DNA of 64,000 bases, taken from the NCBI GenBank assembly GCA_030867875.1, contig JAOWCC010001634.1:97133321-97197320 (forward strand). Reading direction: 5' to 3'. The stretch comes from Actinernus sp. WN-2022 (taxonomy: Eukaryota > Cnidaria > Anthozoa > Actiniaria > Actinernidae). This document shows positions 43,547 through 51,946 of this stretch, piece after piece. The position numbers and the translations under genes are program-made. The notes below the pieces were generated by a model. It did not search any database and had not been told where the DNA came from. It was given only the letters and a program-made list of their open reading frames with translations. How positions within the stretch are numbered: the stretch's first letter is position 1; every line of letters begins with the position of its first letter.

Positions 43547-44093
43547 AGTAATGGATGAACTTCTTGGCGAAGACATAATAGGCCCTTGCGAAGTTCCAGC
43601 ACATATAGATGAAAATAGAGAAGCACTTGCTATCTTGGCGGCGACTGGTACAACGAAGGAATATCTTGGTAAGAATTTATCTCAAGGAGACGTTGCTAGA
43701 TTACTCGATAAAGATGTAGAGAAATTGCATAGAAGATATCAGGCAGTTCTGGCACAACAAATAACGGGATGTCTAGTCAATGGCGTGATGAGTCTAGCTA
43801 CTCGAGCAGTTTCACAGTTAGTATCAATAGATTCTCAAGAAGCACTTCTTAGAGATTTACAAGGAGATAATCTAGTACGTAACGAGATCAGTTCTATAGC
43901 AGGTCTATTATCTCTTAAAGCAGGTCGCTTTGTAGCACTAGCCAGTGTCTTATTCCATGTAATTGACCATATAGGCGTACCAAGTGATCCATCTATTGAA
44001 GTCATAGAGAATAATGATATATCGACGCAACGAGATGATGGAGGAACAAACGGATCAGATAACTGCAGTTCTTCCGACGACCAAACCAACTAA
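43536..44093 (+). CDS. Helical protein of unknown function, 185 aa
   Basis: The intact frame starts within the last bases of the ATPase gene (MDDKVMDELLGEDIIGPCEV). The middle is predicted helical (LSQGDVARLLDKDVEKLHRR) and includes a moderately hydrophobic segment (AGRFVALASVLFHVIDHIG). The tail is Ser/Asp/Asn-rich and disordered. Its overlap with both neighbours suggests a shared late transcript with capsid and ATPase. Not recognised by name. Confidence 0.6.
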   Translation: MDDKVMDELLGEDIIGPCEVPAHIDENREALAILAATGTTKEYLGKNLSQGDVARLLDKDVEKLHRRYQAVLAQQITGCLVNGVMSLATRAVSQLVSIDSQEALLRDLQGDNLVRNEISSIAGLLSLKAGRFVALASVLFHVIDHIGVPSDPSIEVIENNDISTQRDDGGTNGSDNCSSSDDQTN

Positions 44094-44406
44094 GTCGAAA
44101 GATCCCGCTAAGATTGCTGCTGGTAAAACCCATGCGGCAAATAACAAACTTGCAAGAGAAGCATTGAAAAGGGAATTAGCACGCGAAAAGGACTCATTGG
44201 ATGTCGAATCATGTGAAGAAGAAAATTGGTGCAAAAACGTAAATACCAATACCACGCTTGGAGTAGCGATCGTTGGAGTAGGCATCGCATTGGTTGGTCT
44301 GTACTATCAATATTGCATCTACAAAGTTAAGACGAATGTCGTACCAACCACTCGTCCAACCGAACGCATAGTTCCTACCAAGGTAACATTGCCTGATATG
44401 GAATAG
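44035..44406 (+). CDS. Small single-span membrane protein, Lys-rich
   Basis: The frame is open from 44,014; MMEEQTDQITAVLPTTKPTK at 44,035 is the likely start, overlapping the preceding gene by 59 bases. A basic segment (KDPAKIAAGKTHAANNKL) is followed by a charged linker. One clear membrane span (TTLGVAIVGVGIALVGLYY) lies near residue 75-95, with a short basic tail. Part of the compact cluster of small genes; probably a virion-associated membrane protein (inference). Confidence 0.6.
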   Translation: MMEEQTDQITAVLPTTKPTKSKDPAKIAAGKTHAANNKLAREALKRELAREKDSLDVESCEEENWCKNVNTNTTLGVAIVGVGIALVGLYYQYCIYKVKTNVVPTTRPTERIVPTKVTLPDME

Positions 44407-44407
44407 G

Positions 44408-44662
44408 ATGGTGCGACATTTAAAGACTGGGGGATATATGATATATGTTAGAATGGATAAAGAGTTGATGAAAGCGGCATCTGATGCTGCTATGATAACT
44501 GGACTTGCTACTGGTATTGGGTGGATCGTAAAAAAGGCTACCAAGGAATCTATGCTTAGTGATCCTTCCATTTCTATTATAAATTACATGAAGTGGACTG
44601 CAGTAATAGCTGGTAGCATACGTGCAAAACAATATCTCGAGAAACAAAAGATCATACCATAG
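44408..44662 (+). CDS. Small hydrophobic protein, 84 aa
   Basis: It starts one base after the previous stop codon (44,406); internal starts at 44,438 and 44,453 (MDKELMKAASDAAMI) are also possible. Two modest hydrophobic segments (DAAMITGLATGIGWIV and YMKWTAVIAGSIRA) suggest a two-pass membrane protein. No family is recognised. Tight packing with its neighbours supports reality. Confidence 0.55.
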   Translation: MVRHLKTGGYMIYVRMDKELMKAASDAAMITGLATGIGWIVKKATKESMLSDPSISIINYMKWTAVIAGSIRAKQYLEKQKIIP

Positions 44663-44677
44663 GATTTGTAGTATAGT

Positions 44678-45097
44678 ATGGCGGCAGCAATTGGAATGTC
44701 TATTTTCGGGGCGATTATGAATGCAGCGGCATTCACTGGTGGTGGCGTACTTGCTAAAATATTTGGAGGAAAAGATATCGAACGAGAAAGGCACGATAGG
44801 GCTATGGAAAAACTCGATATCGCTCGGGAGGCATATATCGAAGAACGTCAAAAATTGTCCGATTGGGCACGTGAACAAGAAGTTGCTGAACGCAATGCGT
44901 ACAATATTCAACGCGATACCAACCGAGCTTTTGTGCGATCCTATAAGTTACACCAGGCACTGGAACGACTCAAATCAATGAAAGAACCTCGTTTATCAGA
45001 CTACTATCAACCATCCAACGCACAGAAGACTGGTGAGTTGATTTTTGTTGGTAGCGGAATGCTAGTTGCTGGATATGCTGTTAGTCGATTGCTTTAA
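44678..45097 (+). CDS. Membrane protein with coiled centre, 139 aa
   Basis: The intact frame has a hydrophobic N-terminus (AAAIGMSIFGAIMNAAAF) and a long charged helical middle (ERERHDRAMEKLDIAREAYI). The C-terminal span is GELIFVGSGMLVAGYAVSRL. The hairpin-like layout, two spans flanking a coiled coil, is common in small virion membrane proteins. It is the third of the closely packed small genes. Confidence 0.6.
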   Translation: MAAAIGMSIFGAIMNAAAFTGGGVLAKIFGGKDIERERHDRAMEKLDIAREAYIEERQKLSDWAREQEVAERNAYNIQRDTNRAFVRSYKLHQALERLKSMKEPRLSDYYQPSNAQKTGELIFVGSGMLVAGYAVSRLL

Positions 45098-45136
45098 AAA
45101 AACGAATTTTCTTATACTAATGGTCCATTTAAAGCT

Positions 45137-45613
45137 ATGTATGTATATATGTATCAGAGTGCGATGTGTGAACTGATTAAGGTTGGCGTTAGGCTTGAAG
45201 GAGACGAACGGTTCGTAGAAGTTAATGCTTTCCTACACTTAGATTCCCCCATTTCGTATTGTACGAATTCGTTCATAGACACGTTGAATTCTAACGAAGA
45301 GCCCGTCGTTACTAAGTTCGATGGCGACGGTCCTTTCTACTTAGGAAATCTAGAAATGCAAATCTCTACATCGAATAGATTCTTCACCGTTAGTAATATA
45401 GCGATTTGCAATGATAACTACATAGATAAGTATGTGCGCGAGTATGGAGGTCAGAATAAGAATTGGGACAATGGATACTACAGATTCGGTTTAGTATTGG
45501 GATACGATGCCATTGAAGCCATTGAAGCCATTAATGACGCATCTAATCAAGATAGAATAACTAATGAAATTGATAAAGAACTGGCCGAACTTGCATACAA
45601 ATCTATTAACTAA
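45137..45613 (+). CDS. Unknown protein, possible aspartic-protease-like fold, 158 aa
   Basis: The intact frame starts at 45,137, or at 45,152 (MYQSAMCELIK). FLHLDSPISYCTNSFIDTL, then a beta-rich stretch, then FGLVLGYDAIEAI about 80 residues later, follows the retropepsin pattern (LDSGSxxSF...L, and a later hydrophobic-hydrophobic-G-x-D segment). The catalytic Gly after Asp-Ser is Pro here, so the match is weak. No other protease is visible in the element, which makes the idea attractive but unproven. The tail is acidic. A terminator-like hairpin follows at 45,633. Confidence 0.45.
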   Translation: MYVYMYQSAMCELIKVGVRLEGDERFVEVNAFLHLDSPISYCTNSFIDTLNSNEEPVVTKFDGDGPFYLGNLEMQISTSNRFFTVSNIAICNDNYIDKYVREYGGQNKNWDNGYYRFGLVLGYDAIEAIEAINDASNQDRITNEIDKELAELAYKSIN

Positions 45614-45615
45614 TT

Positions 45616-45693
45616 GTTTTTTTTTTTTTTTTAAAGTAATAAGAGCTCATATGCATGCATTGGCTCGATAAGTTCTTATTACTTTTTTTTTTG
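45616..45693 (+). terminator. Hairpin with flanking T-tracts
   Basis: AAAGTAATAAGA (45,633-45,644) pairs with TCTTATTACTTT (45,674-45,685) across a 29-base loop. T-runs lie on both outer sides. It follows the stop codon at 45,613 and precedes the integrase start at 45,730. It closely parallels the hairpin at 34,116, so it is probably a transcript-end signal of the element. Confidence 0.55.
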
Positions 45694-45729
45694 TGTGCTT
45701 GTTGAAGGTTAGAATGCGTATATATATCA

Positions 45730-47718
45730 ATGGATGCTAAACTAAGTTTACGTACTGTTTAAAACACGAACAGCAGTGTTTTATCAAGTTTAAAAATTCG
45801 AGGGCGAAGCCCGAGAATTTTTAGACTTGATAAAACACGTGCTGTGAGTGTTTTAAACGGCTTCAAAAACGCTTTAAGAATGCAATGAAAGAAAGACGCA
45901 CATCTCAAGGGAATGGTTACTTAATGAACCATTGAACCTTTGTATTCACAACGCCATGCAAAATATTCGAGTAATCACCGCCTGCAATTACGATCTCAAG
46001 GGAATGACATGAAGAAATTACCATACTATGTTGTTTGAAGCGGCGTTTCGCAATCGGCAAGAAGAATCTGCACTTGAAGGATTTGGTGTCGTGGTTTACC
46101 TCGATAAAGTTCAAGACTTGGAAAGCGATGTGACTGACATGACGGCAGACTCTAAATTTTTGACTCCGGCACAAAATATGTAAGTTTAATGCACGTTTTT
46201 ATAATTTTACGGCTTTGAGTTTGGTTTAATAATTGGAACTAAACAGTGGCTCGGTAAACAAGTAATGGTAGTTGGACAACTTCATTTTAAAAATATTATC
46301 TGTGTATCTCGGTAGTCTGCTGATATTAGTAAATTGAGTGCAAAATTTATTATCTAGGTACCTTATGTTCCGTGTACTTTTTGCTATCTTTGGGTCTTTA
46401 TCAGTGAATTCTTAATTAGGATGAAACTTTATATAAAATTTCATGTTCATTAATATTCTTTATATAAAACGTTCATCCTAATTAGCAATTCAGTGAGAAA
46501 GCTGAAACATCAATAGAAATTCCATTGTCTCAATCATTAACCCCGTTTCCCTCTGGGACAGAATTCAAATCCCTCCGCGGGCCTTTTAGAATGATGAGAT
46601 TTTATCAGGTATAAAGGAGCATGCACGTGACTGATTTGCTTCATCTGATTGGACAAAATGCTCATTAATTATTCATGAGTTTTTGAAGATACTATAGTCT
46701 GAGTGGTTATTGGAAAGGACTTGCAGCGATTAAACATCTTTCCAATGCGACTGGTATTTCTGAAGATGCGACGCGTATGTGGCTAGAAAAACAAGCTATA
46801 TGGCAGATTTATTTACCAGCGCCCAAATACGTTCCACGACCTAAATTCGATGTATCTACACCAAATGAAGTTCACCAAGCTGATTTGATATTCCTACCTC
46901 ATGATCGCCCTGGACGTGGAAGAAAGCTATATAAGTATGCATTGACAATTGTGGATGTCGCTTCGAGATACAAAGAAGCCGAACCATTAGCTACTAAAGA
47001 ATCTAAAGAAGTTGCTGCGGCATTTGAACAAATCTATAAGAGAAGTCCACTGGTATGGCCAAAGTTATTGCAGGTCGATCCAGGACGTGAATTTATGGGT
47101 GCAATGTCTTCGTTACTAGATAAACATAAAGTCTCTGTAAGACGTGGAAGAGTTGATATACATCGGGATCAAGCAATCGTTGAACGATTCAATCGTACGT
47201 TAGCTGAGAGATTGTTTGGACACCAATATGCTCAAGAAATGGTACTTTCTTCACAAGGAAATGACGATAGATCTGTCGAATGGGTAGTTCGTTTACCGAT
47301 GGTAGTTAAAGCATTGAACAACGAAGTCACTCGTTTGACTGATAAACGACCATCTCTAGCAATTACCAAAGATGAGGTTGAATCGAAGCCATCAGAACCC
47401 GCACATGATCGACCGATTGGTCTCAAAGAACAAAGACTTCCATTTGGCGTTCTCATTAGATATCTTTATTCTCCTGGTGAATTAGAAGGTGGTCGACGTC
47501 GTGCAACCGATCCAATCTGGTCACATTCCATATACCAACAAAGACGCATCGTAATCAGGCTTGATGGGCCAGTCCTTTACTATTTGACGATACCACAAAT
47601 AACGACGCAACGACCGAAAGTCGTCCCAGATCGTGGATTCGTTCGCGAAGAGCTCCTTGTCACTCTTGTCATTCCCAGAGATACCATGTTGCCACCTGAT
47701 AGCGTTCTCATCCGTTAA
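45730..47718 (+). pseudogene. Retroviral-type (rve) DDE integrase, interrupted
   Basis: The likely start is MDAKLS at 45,730. A ~930-bp insert follows, and the coding resumes at about 46,690 (YYSLSGYWKGLAAIKHL). From there it is open to 47,718. With residues numbered from the ATG at 46,777, the catalytic triad is D36 (HQADLIF), D101 (QVDPGREF) and E136 (AIVERFNR), a DD34E spacing typical of rve integrases in Polintons and LTR elements. The C-terminal ~100 residues are basic and beta-rich (LEGGRRRATDPIWS...GFVREELL). It would join element ends to host DNA and make the 5-bp duplication. The last 198 bases overlap the minus-strand nuclease frame. A small frame offset also exists upstream of the insert. 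Confidence 0.85.
45757..46689. mobile_element. MITE-like insert splitting the integrase gene
   Basis: Coding sequence of the integrase stops at about 45,752 and resumes at about 46,690, with TACT on both sides. The insert begins with a striking hairpin (45,757-45,860: GTTTAAAACACGAACAGCAG... with its inverse, loop at GGGCGAAGCCC). The right part (46,600-46,680) includes CATTAATTATTCATGAG, which also occurs at 52,370-52,385. The 85-residue minus frame in it (45,917-46,174) is unsupported. The exact borders are approximate. Confidence 0.65.
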
Positions 47719-50700
47719 TGGTGATGATCCCCTTCTTGCGTTACATTCGAGACATGTCAGTCTAACATTGTCGCGAGTGTGTCCCATAGAATTATCTAAC
47801 CTATCAACTGAGAACTGTTGTGGGTCCCATGACTCATAAATCCAAAGTAATTCTATGTTGCATGCAGAACATAAGTTGTTTTGAACTTCCTTGAAATGCA
47901 ATACATCACAGACCTTTAAGTCGAAACCTTTAAATCCCTTAGCTTGATCACTACGCTTATAGTTCACGAGCTTTCTGCAAATGACTTTACGAATCTGCTG
48001 AGAGGATGATGATGAATGATCTTGAGTTTGTTCCATGGGACAATTAACTCGTTCAAGTTGATTCATATATTCGACTCTTGATACGGCAAGATAGGCAAGA
48101 TTGGACCATCCAAGATAATCGTCGATGATCCATACCTTTTTGGGATTATGAATTGTGAGACCTTGGCTGGAATGGATAGTCAATGCATAACCAAGTCGCC
48201 AATCGGATTCCTTTTTGGAATAGATATCTTCCGCCGCATTCATAGTGACATTTACGATATCATTCGAGACTAGCACTTCTTTATTATTGGTTCCTGGAAT
48301 GGATATCGCGATATTTTGCCTACGACTATCTCGAGGATGATATAATAAAGGGACGAAGATGTCTGGGAAATGCTCTTTGTGTCGTTGGAATAATAGCTTC
48401 TGTACGTGATCTCGAACTTTCTGACGACTGGTCAATATAACGTCGCATGGCTTCCATGATAGAACGAATTCGTTCCATTCGAGACAACTAGGTAGACAGC
48501 GACGAATCTCTTCACATTGGAATTTATCAGATTGAAGACGAATTCTCTTCTTCAAGATTTTAGTTCGTCATCTTTCGCCCTATAGTCGGTATCTATCTCT
48601 TCATAGTAATTAACTCGTTCTCGAAGCCAATCATGTGGGGAATCACCTGCTATTGGAGGAGGTTGGCCATGATCACCACAATAAATTACTTGGACGCCTT
48701 TTTGATTGAGCCAACCAAGGAATATCTCTAGGATCGCACGAGGCACTATACAAACTTCATCCCATATTATAACTCTAGGTATGTATTTCTTTCCCAATCG
48801 ATCGGGTGTCCATTCCTTATCAGCTATTTGTGGACCAAGCATATCAGATCCAGGATAATGTAGTGGATCACCATATTTTCGAGCAACGAATACTATCTCT
48901 TCTGGTTCCTCATCGTTTCCATCGATATCAAGTCTGGGATCCACATCGGTATCTCTCGATAAGATGAGATCGTTACCTTGAGTCCAATTCTTTTTTGCAT
49001 TCCAAACTTTGATCGATTTATTTCTATATTTTGGCAAAGACTGGAGAGATTCGAGATCTTCATCTGTTGCTCGTACTCTTTTGACACCACAATAACGAAA
49101 GAAACTATGATAGGTTTGAGATTGGACGCCTCTATCACGCATTTCTTTAGCTAATCTATGGGTTGGAGTGAATACTATGGGATTTCTCGTTCGAAAGAGT
49201 TCGATTGCTCTCGTAGTTTTACCACTTCCACCACCACCATTAACATAGCAGAGTTGATGTCGTGATAATGGGTCTTGATAACATGGTGAAGTACTAAGTG
49301 ATAGTTCTTTTTGTTGGATGACATATTCTGGCTTTGGAAGGTAATCTGCGTGTTCTTGTGGCATATATAGTTGTTCATTCTTATCTCGCCATTGAGCTGG
49401 AGATACTGTTGGAAGATATCGTTCCTCAAACATACATAAGAAACACCATTCTTCATTACAATCACACATTCTTGGAACTACATATGCTGAAATTCCATCC
49501 AATTTGCGAAGTGCATGTTTCTGAATATATATAGAATCAGTAGCGACACGAACAGCTTCGTTGGTAGTGAAACGTTGTAACATACATAGTAGATTTATGT
49601 GTGCATAGGCCAACATGCTTGCACGCAAATGAGTATATTGAGGTTGATTTCCATCGTAGTACGTAAGGATGTGACCAAGAGGACATTGTTCGGGCGATCC
49701 AACCAAAGTGCCATTTCGTATGGTATATCGTACTAGGAAATCGAGTTCTCCTTGATCAGTTACCAATCGTCTGGTCAAACGTTTTCCATCGACTTTGCTA
49801 CCTTGGGTGAACTTTCCTATAATGGCACATCCCTGATCTCGACTTTCTGGAAGCCATATCTTCGTTTGCTTATCGAAAGACACAATGACCTCGCGAATGA
49901 TGAGAGTTTCGAGAAATCCTTGGTCTACAAGAAATGCAAGAAGTTGTGTTGGTGCCCATCCATTCTCTGAGAAATGTTTTCCAAACCACGATGGAATGAT
50001 GGGATGGCATGTAGGAGCAAATGACCATTCTTGGATTTCAGCAAATCCAGTTCCAATGTCAATAGGGAGTGGACCATTCACGGAAACTCGAGTCATACGA
50101 TTAGTTGGATGACCGAATCGTTCGAAATATGGTTTCGCTTCACCTTCACCTTGAAAACTCGCCGGATAACAAGACTTCATATCAATGCTAACGACATCTC
50201 TAGTATCGTAGTCCATCGAATTCCACAGACCACCATGGCCATGCTCCACACAAGACTTTTGGATATCTTCTAAGAAATTGGATGGCGTCGGTTTCCAATT
50301 ATTCTTTTCTTTTGCTATTACGCTTGCCGCATGATTCTCACCAAAGACCCGATCGGCAAGGGATTCGTCACCCAAGTCTTGGCATATTAGTTGGAGTCTA
50401 TCTTGAGTTCGTTGAGTCCTGTAAGTGCTACCATCTTGGAGTACGAATTGATTGACATTAAGTTGTCTTCCTTCTGATCCTCCTAACAACCATACAGCTT
50501 TTGGTTCATTCAAAGTTGCTTGTCGAATGGCTTCCCACACATCACCATCATATATATGGACAGAACGAGATTGTGGGAAATGCAGATCTTTGGACCAGGC
50601 ATGGCCATTGTGATAGATTAGTTCTATAGATTTCCATTTGCTTGCCTGATCTTTGCCACTATTATAGATATCCTCACCAACAATGTCACTCAGTATTATA

Positions 50701-51468
50701 GACCGGTTGATAATCGTCTCCAGCTTAGACATATCATCGATTGTGGCACCTGTGTCATGGACTTGTTCTTCCCACTTCTGAATCTTATGACATCTAGTAG
50801 GAGTTAGACCTTGGCCTCTCGTAGTACCTTCGAAATGTTCTATAACTCTCTGTGCGACGCAATTAAGATCACCTGTGAATGCGCATGGGAGCTAGATTTG
50901 CTAGATCTGGTGCTCTGATGGGATAAAGTCCATAGACCACTGCAGTAACTGGATATGCGTTCTGATAGTATACCTTGTCGATTCCAACTATCGCACCTGG
51001 ATCAGTGTCATGAGAAATCTCGATTACACCATAACCCTTCTTTCTCTCAACGTGGACTGGTTCGAACTTATCGTCGACGACCCAATACGTATTTCCATCA
51101 TTGTTATGTTCTCTAAGGAATTTAATTTTCAAGATGAACTCACCATCTGGAAGTGCCGTAAGAAGTTCTCTTGCTCTTTCTATGGTCATACGGACATCCA
51201 AAGCCAATCGACCAGCTCTTACTTCGATACCATCGGCGACATTAATATTGCCAATATCAAGTGGGTCTTCTGTTTCTACTCTCCACGTAGAGAAGACGGC
51301 AGTTGCACCATCGACTTCAAACATATCCTTAGCATCTATCAAGAGTTCTACCCATTGCTCATCTGGAAGTGTTATAGGATGAGGCACTTGGATGTCTAAG
51401 TCGTATCTCTCGTTATTCTCTGGGATTGGTACGTACTCTGCGAGAATCTCATCGATCAGATCATCCAT
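47521..51468 (-). pseudogene. Family-B DNA polymerase - SF1 helicase - HNH fusion, split by two frameshifts
   Basis: Three consecutive minus-strand frames make one long protein of roughly 1,300 residues. The N-terminal part starts at MDDLIDEILAEYVPIPENNE (51,468) and leaves frame near 50,870. The middle part is open from about 50,880 to 48,552, although its first ATG is at 50,732. With residues numbered from that ATG, it has PolB motif A (SIDMKSCYP, D184), motif C (VATDSIYIQ, D399), Walker A (GGGGSGKTT, about 499-507), Walker B (VIIWDEV, about 654-660) and YCGDHGQPPP. The last part (from 48,555) has GYALTIHSSQGLTI and AYLAVSRVEY, helicase motifs V and VI. An HNH-like CSAC...DRLDNSMGHTRDNV...CLEC nuclease follows. 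A one-base loss near 48,556 explains the second break. It would replicate the element; no stand-alone primase or exonuclease is seen. Confidence 0.8.
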
Positions 51469-51498
51469 AGTAGCAATGATGATATACCTAATAGTAAC

Positions 51499-51745
51499 CC
51501 TTCCTCTAAATGGTTGTCGAAATACAATAAAGTGTATCACGAACAGGTATGTAACAATGGATGGATATAATATATGTTAGCCTTCCTCTAAATGGATGTC
51601 GAAATACGATAAAGTGGATCACGAACGAGTATGTAACGATGGATGATATACTATGGGATAGCCTATCTCTAAATGGGCATCGAAATACAATAATGTGGAC
51701 AACAAATGTAATCGCAATAGCAGCAGGGGGGATGGGTGGTACTGG
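51499..51745. repeat. ~82-bp tandem repeat at the inner edge of the right terminal repeat
   Basis: CCTTCCTCTAAATGG at 51,499 is repeated at 51,581 and, as CCTATCTCTAAATGG, at 51,662. Each copy continues with TCGAAATACAATAAWGTG and similar sequence. The third copy merges into the terminal inverted repeat. The left end has one related copy near 33,490-33,555. Confidence 0.85.
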
Positions 51746-51925
51746 TGATGTCTGAGTGTTGATGTGTTGGATTTCGTTGTGTCACATGTTCTTTTTCTTG
51801 TGTCATATGTTGTTTTTCTTGTGTCACATGTTGTTTTTCTTGTGTCATATCGTTGGTTTTCGTCGTGGAAATCGTTGGACACAACAAATTTTCATCCAAG
51901 GATTATGCTCAGCCCCCCTGCTGCT
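51680..51925. repeat. Right terminal inverted repeat of the virus-like element
   Basis: Reverse complement of the left repeat (33,298-33,513), with three tandem copies of the ~21-bp TGACACAAGAAAAACAACATG unit instead of one. AGCAGCAGGGGGG also occurs inverted inside it at about 51,719-51,731. TGTTC at 51,926 is the target duplication. Confidence 0.9.
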
Positions 51926-51930
51926 TGTTC

Positions 51931-51946
51931 TTACATGGACCCCTTC
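51931..51946. mobile_element. Right remnant of the MITE split by the element
   Basis: TTACATGGACCCCTTC completes the inverted end of the MITE that starts at 33,182. See the left part at 33,182-33,297. Confidence 0.85.

Larger units (their letters stand above)
33298..51925. mobile_element. Endogenous Polinton-like virus element, 18.6 kb
   Basis: The element is bounded by terminal inverted repeats beginning AGCAGCAGGGGGG and by the 5-bp duplication TGTTC. It contains capsid protein, packaging ATPase, DDE integrase, family-B polymerase with helicase and HNH-like domains, TFIIB-like factor and several membrane proteins. Polintons/Mavericks and related adintoviruses share capsid, ATPase, polymerase and integrase. 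They normally carry 6-bp duplications, a stand-alone protein-primed polymerase and an adenovirus-type protease. This element differs on all three points. Secondary insertions (34,542-37,628 and about 45,757-46,689) inflate its length; the ancestral form would be about 14.6 kb. It is damaged and probably not mobile on its own. Confidence 0.9.

Noticed and set aside
33298..51925. Bacterial or phage contamination
   Set aside because: The element is flanked by a split animal-type MITE with a target duplication and carries hAT and MITE insertions, so it resides in the animal genome.
33182..51946. Terminal repeats of the virus-like element starting at GAAGGGGTCCATG
   Set aside because: That inverted match belongs to the older MITE that was split by the insertion; the TGTTC duplication places the true end at AGCAGCAGG.
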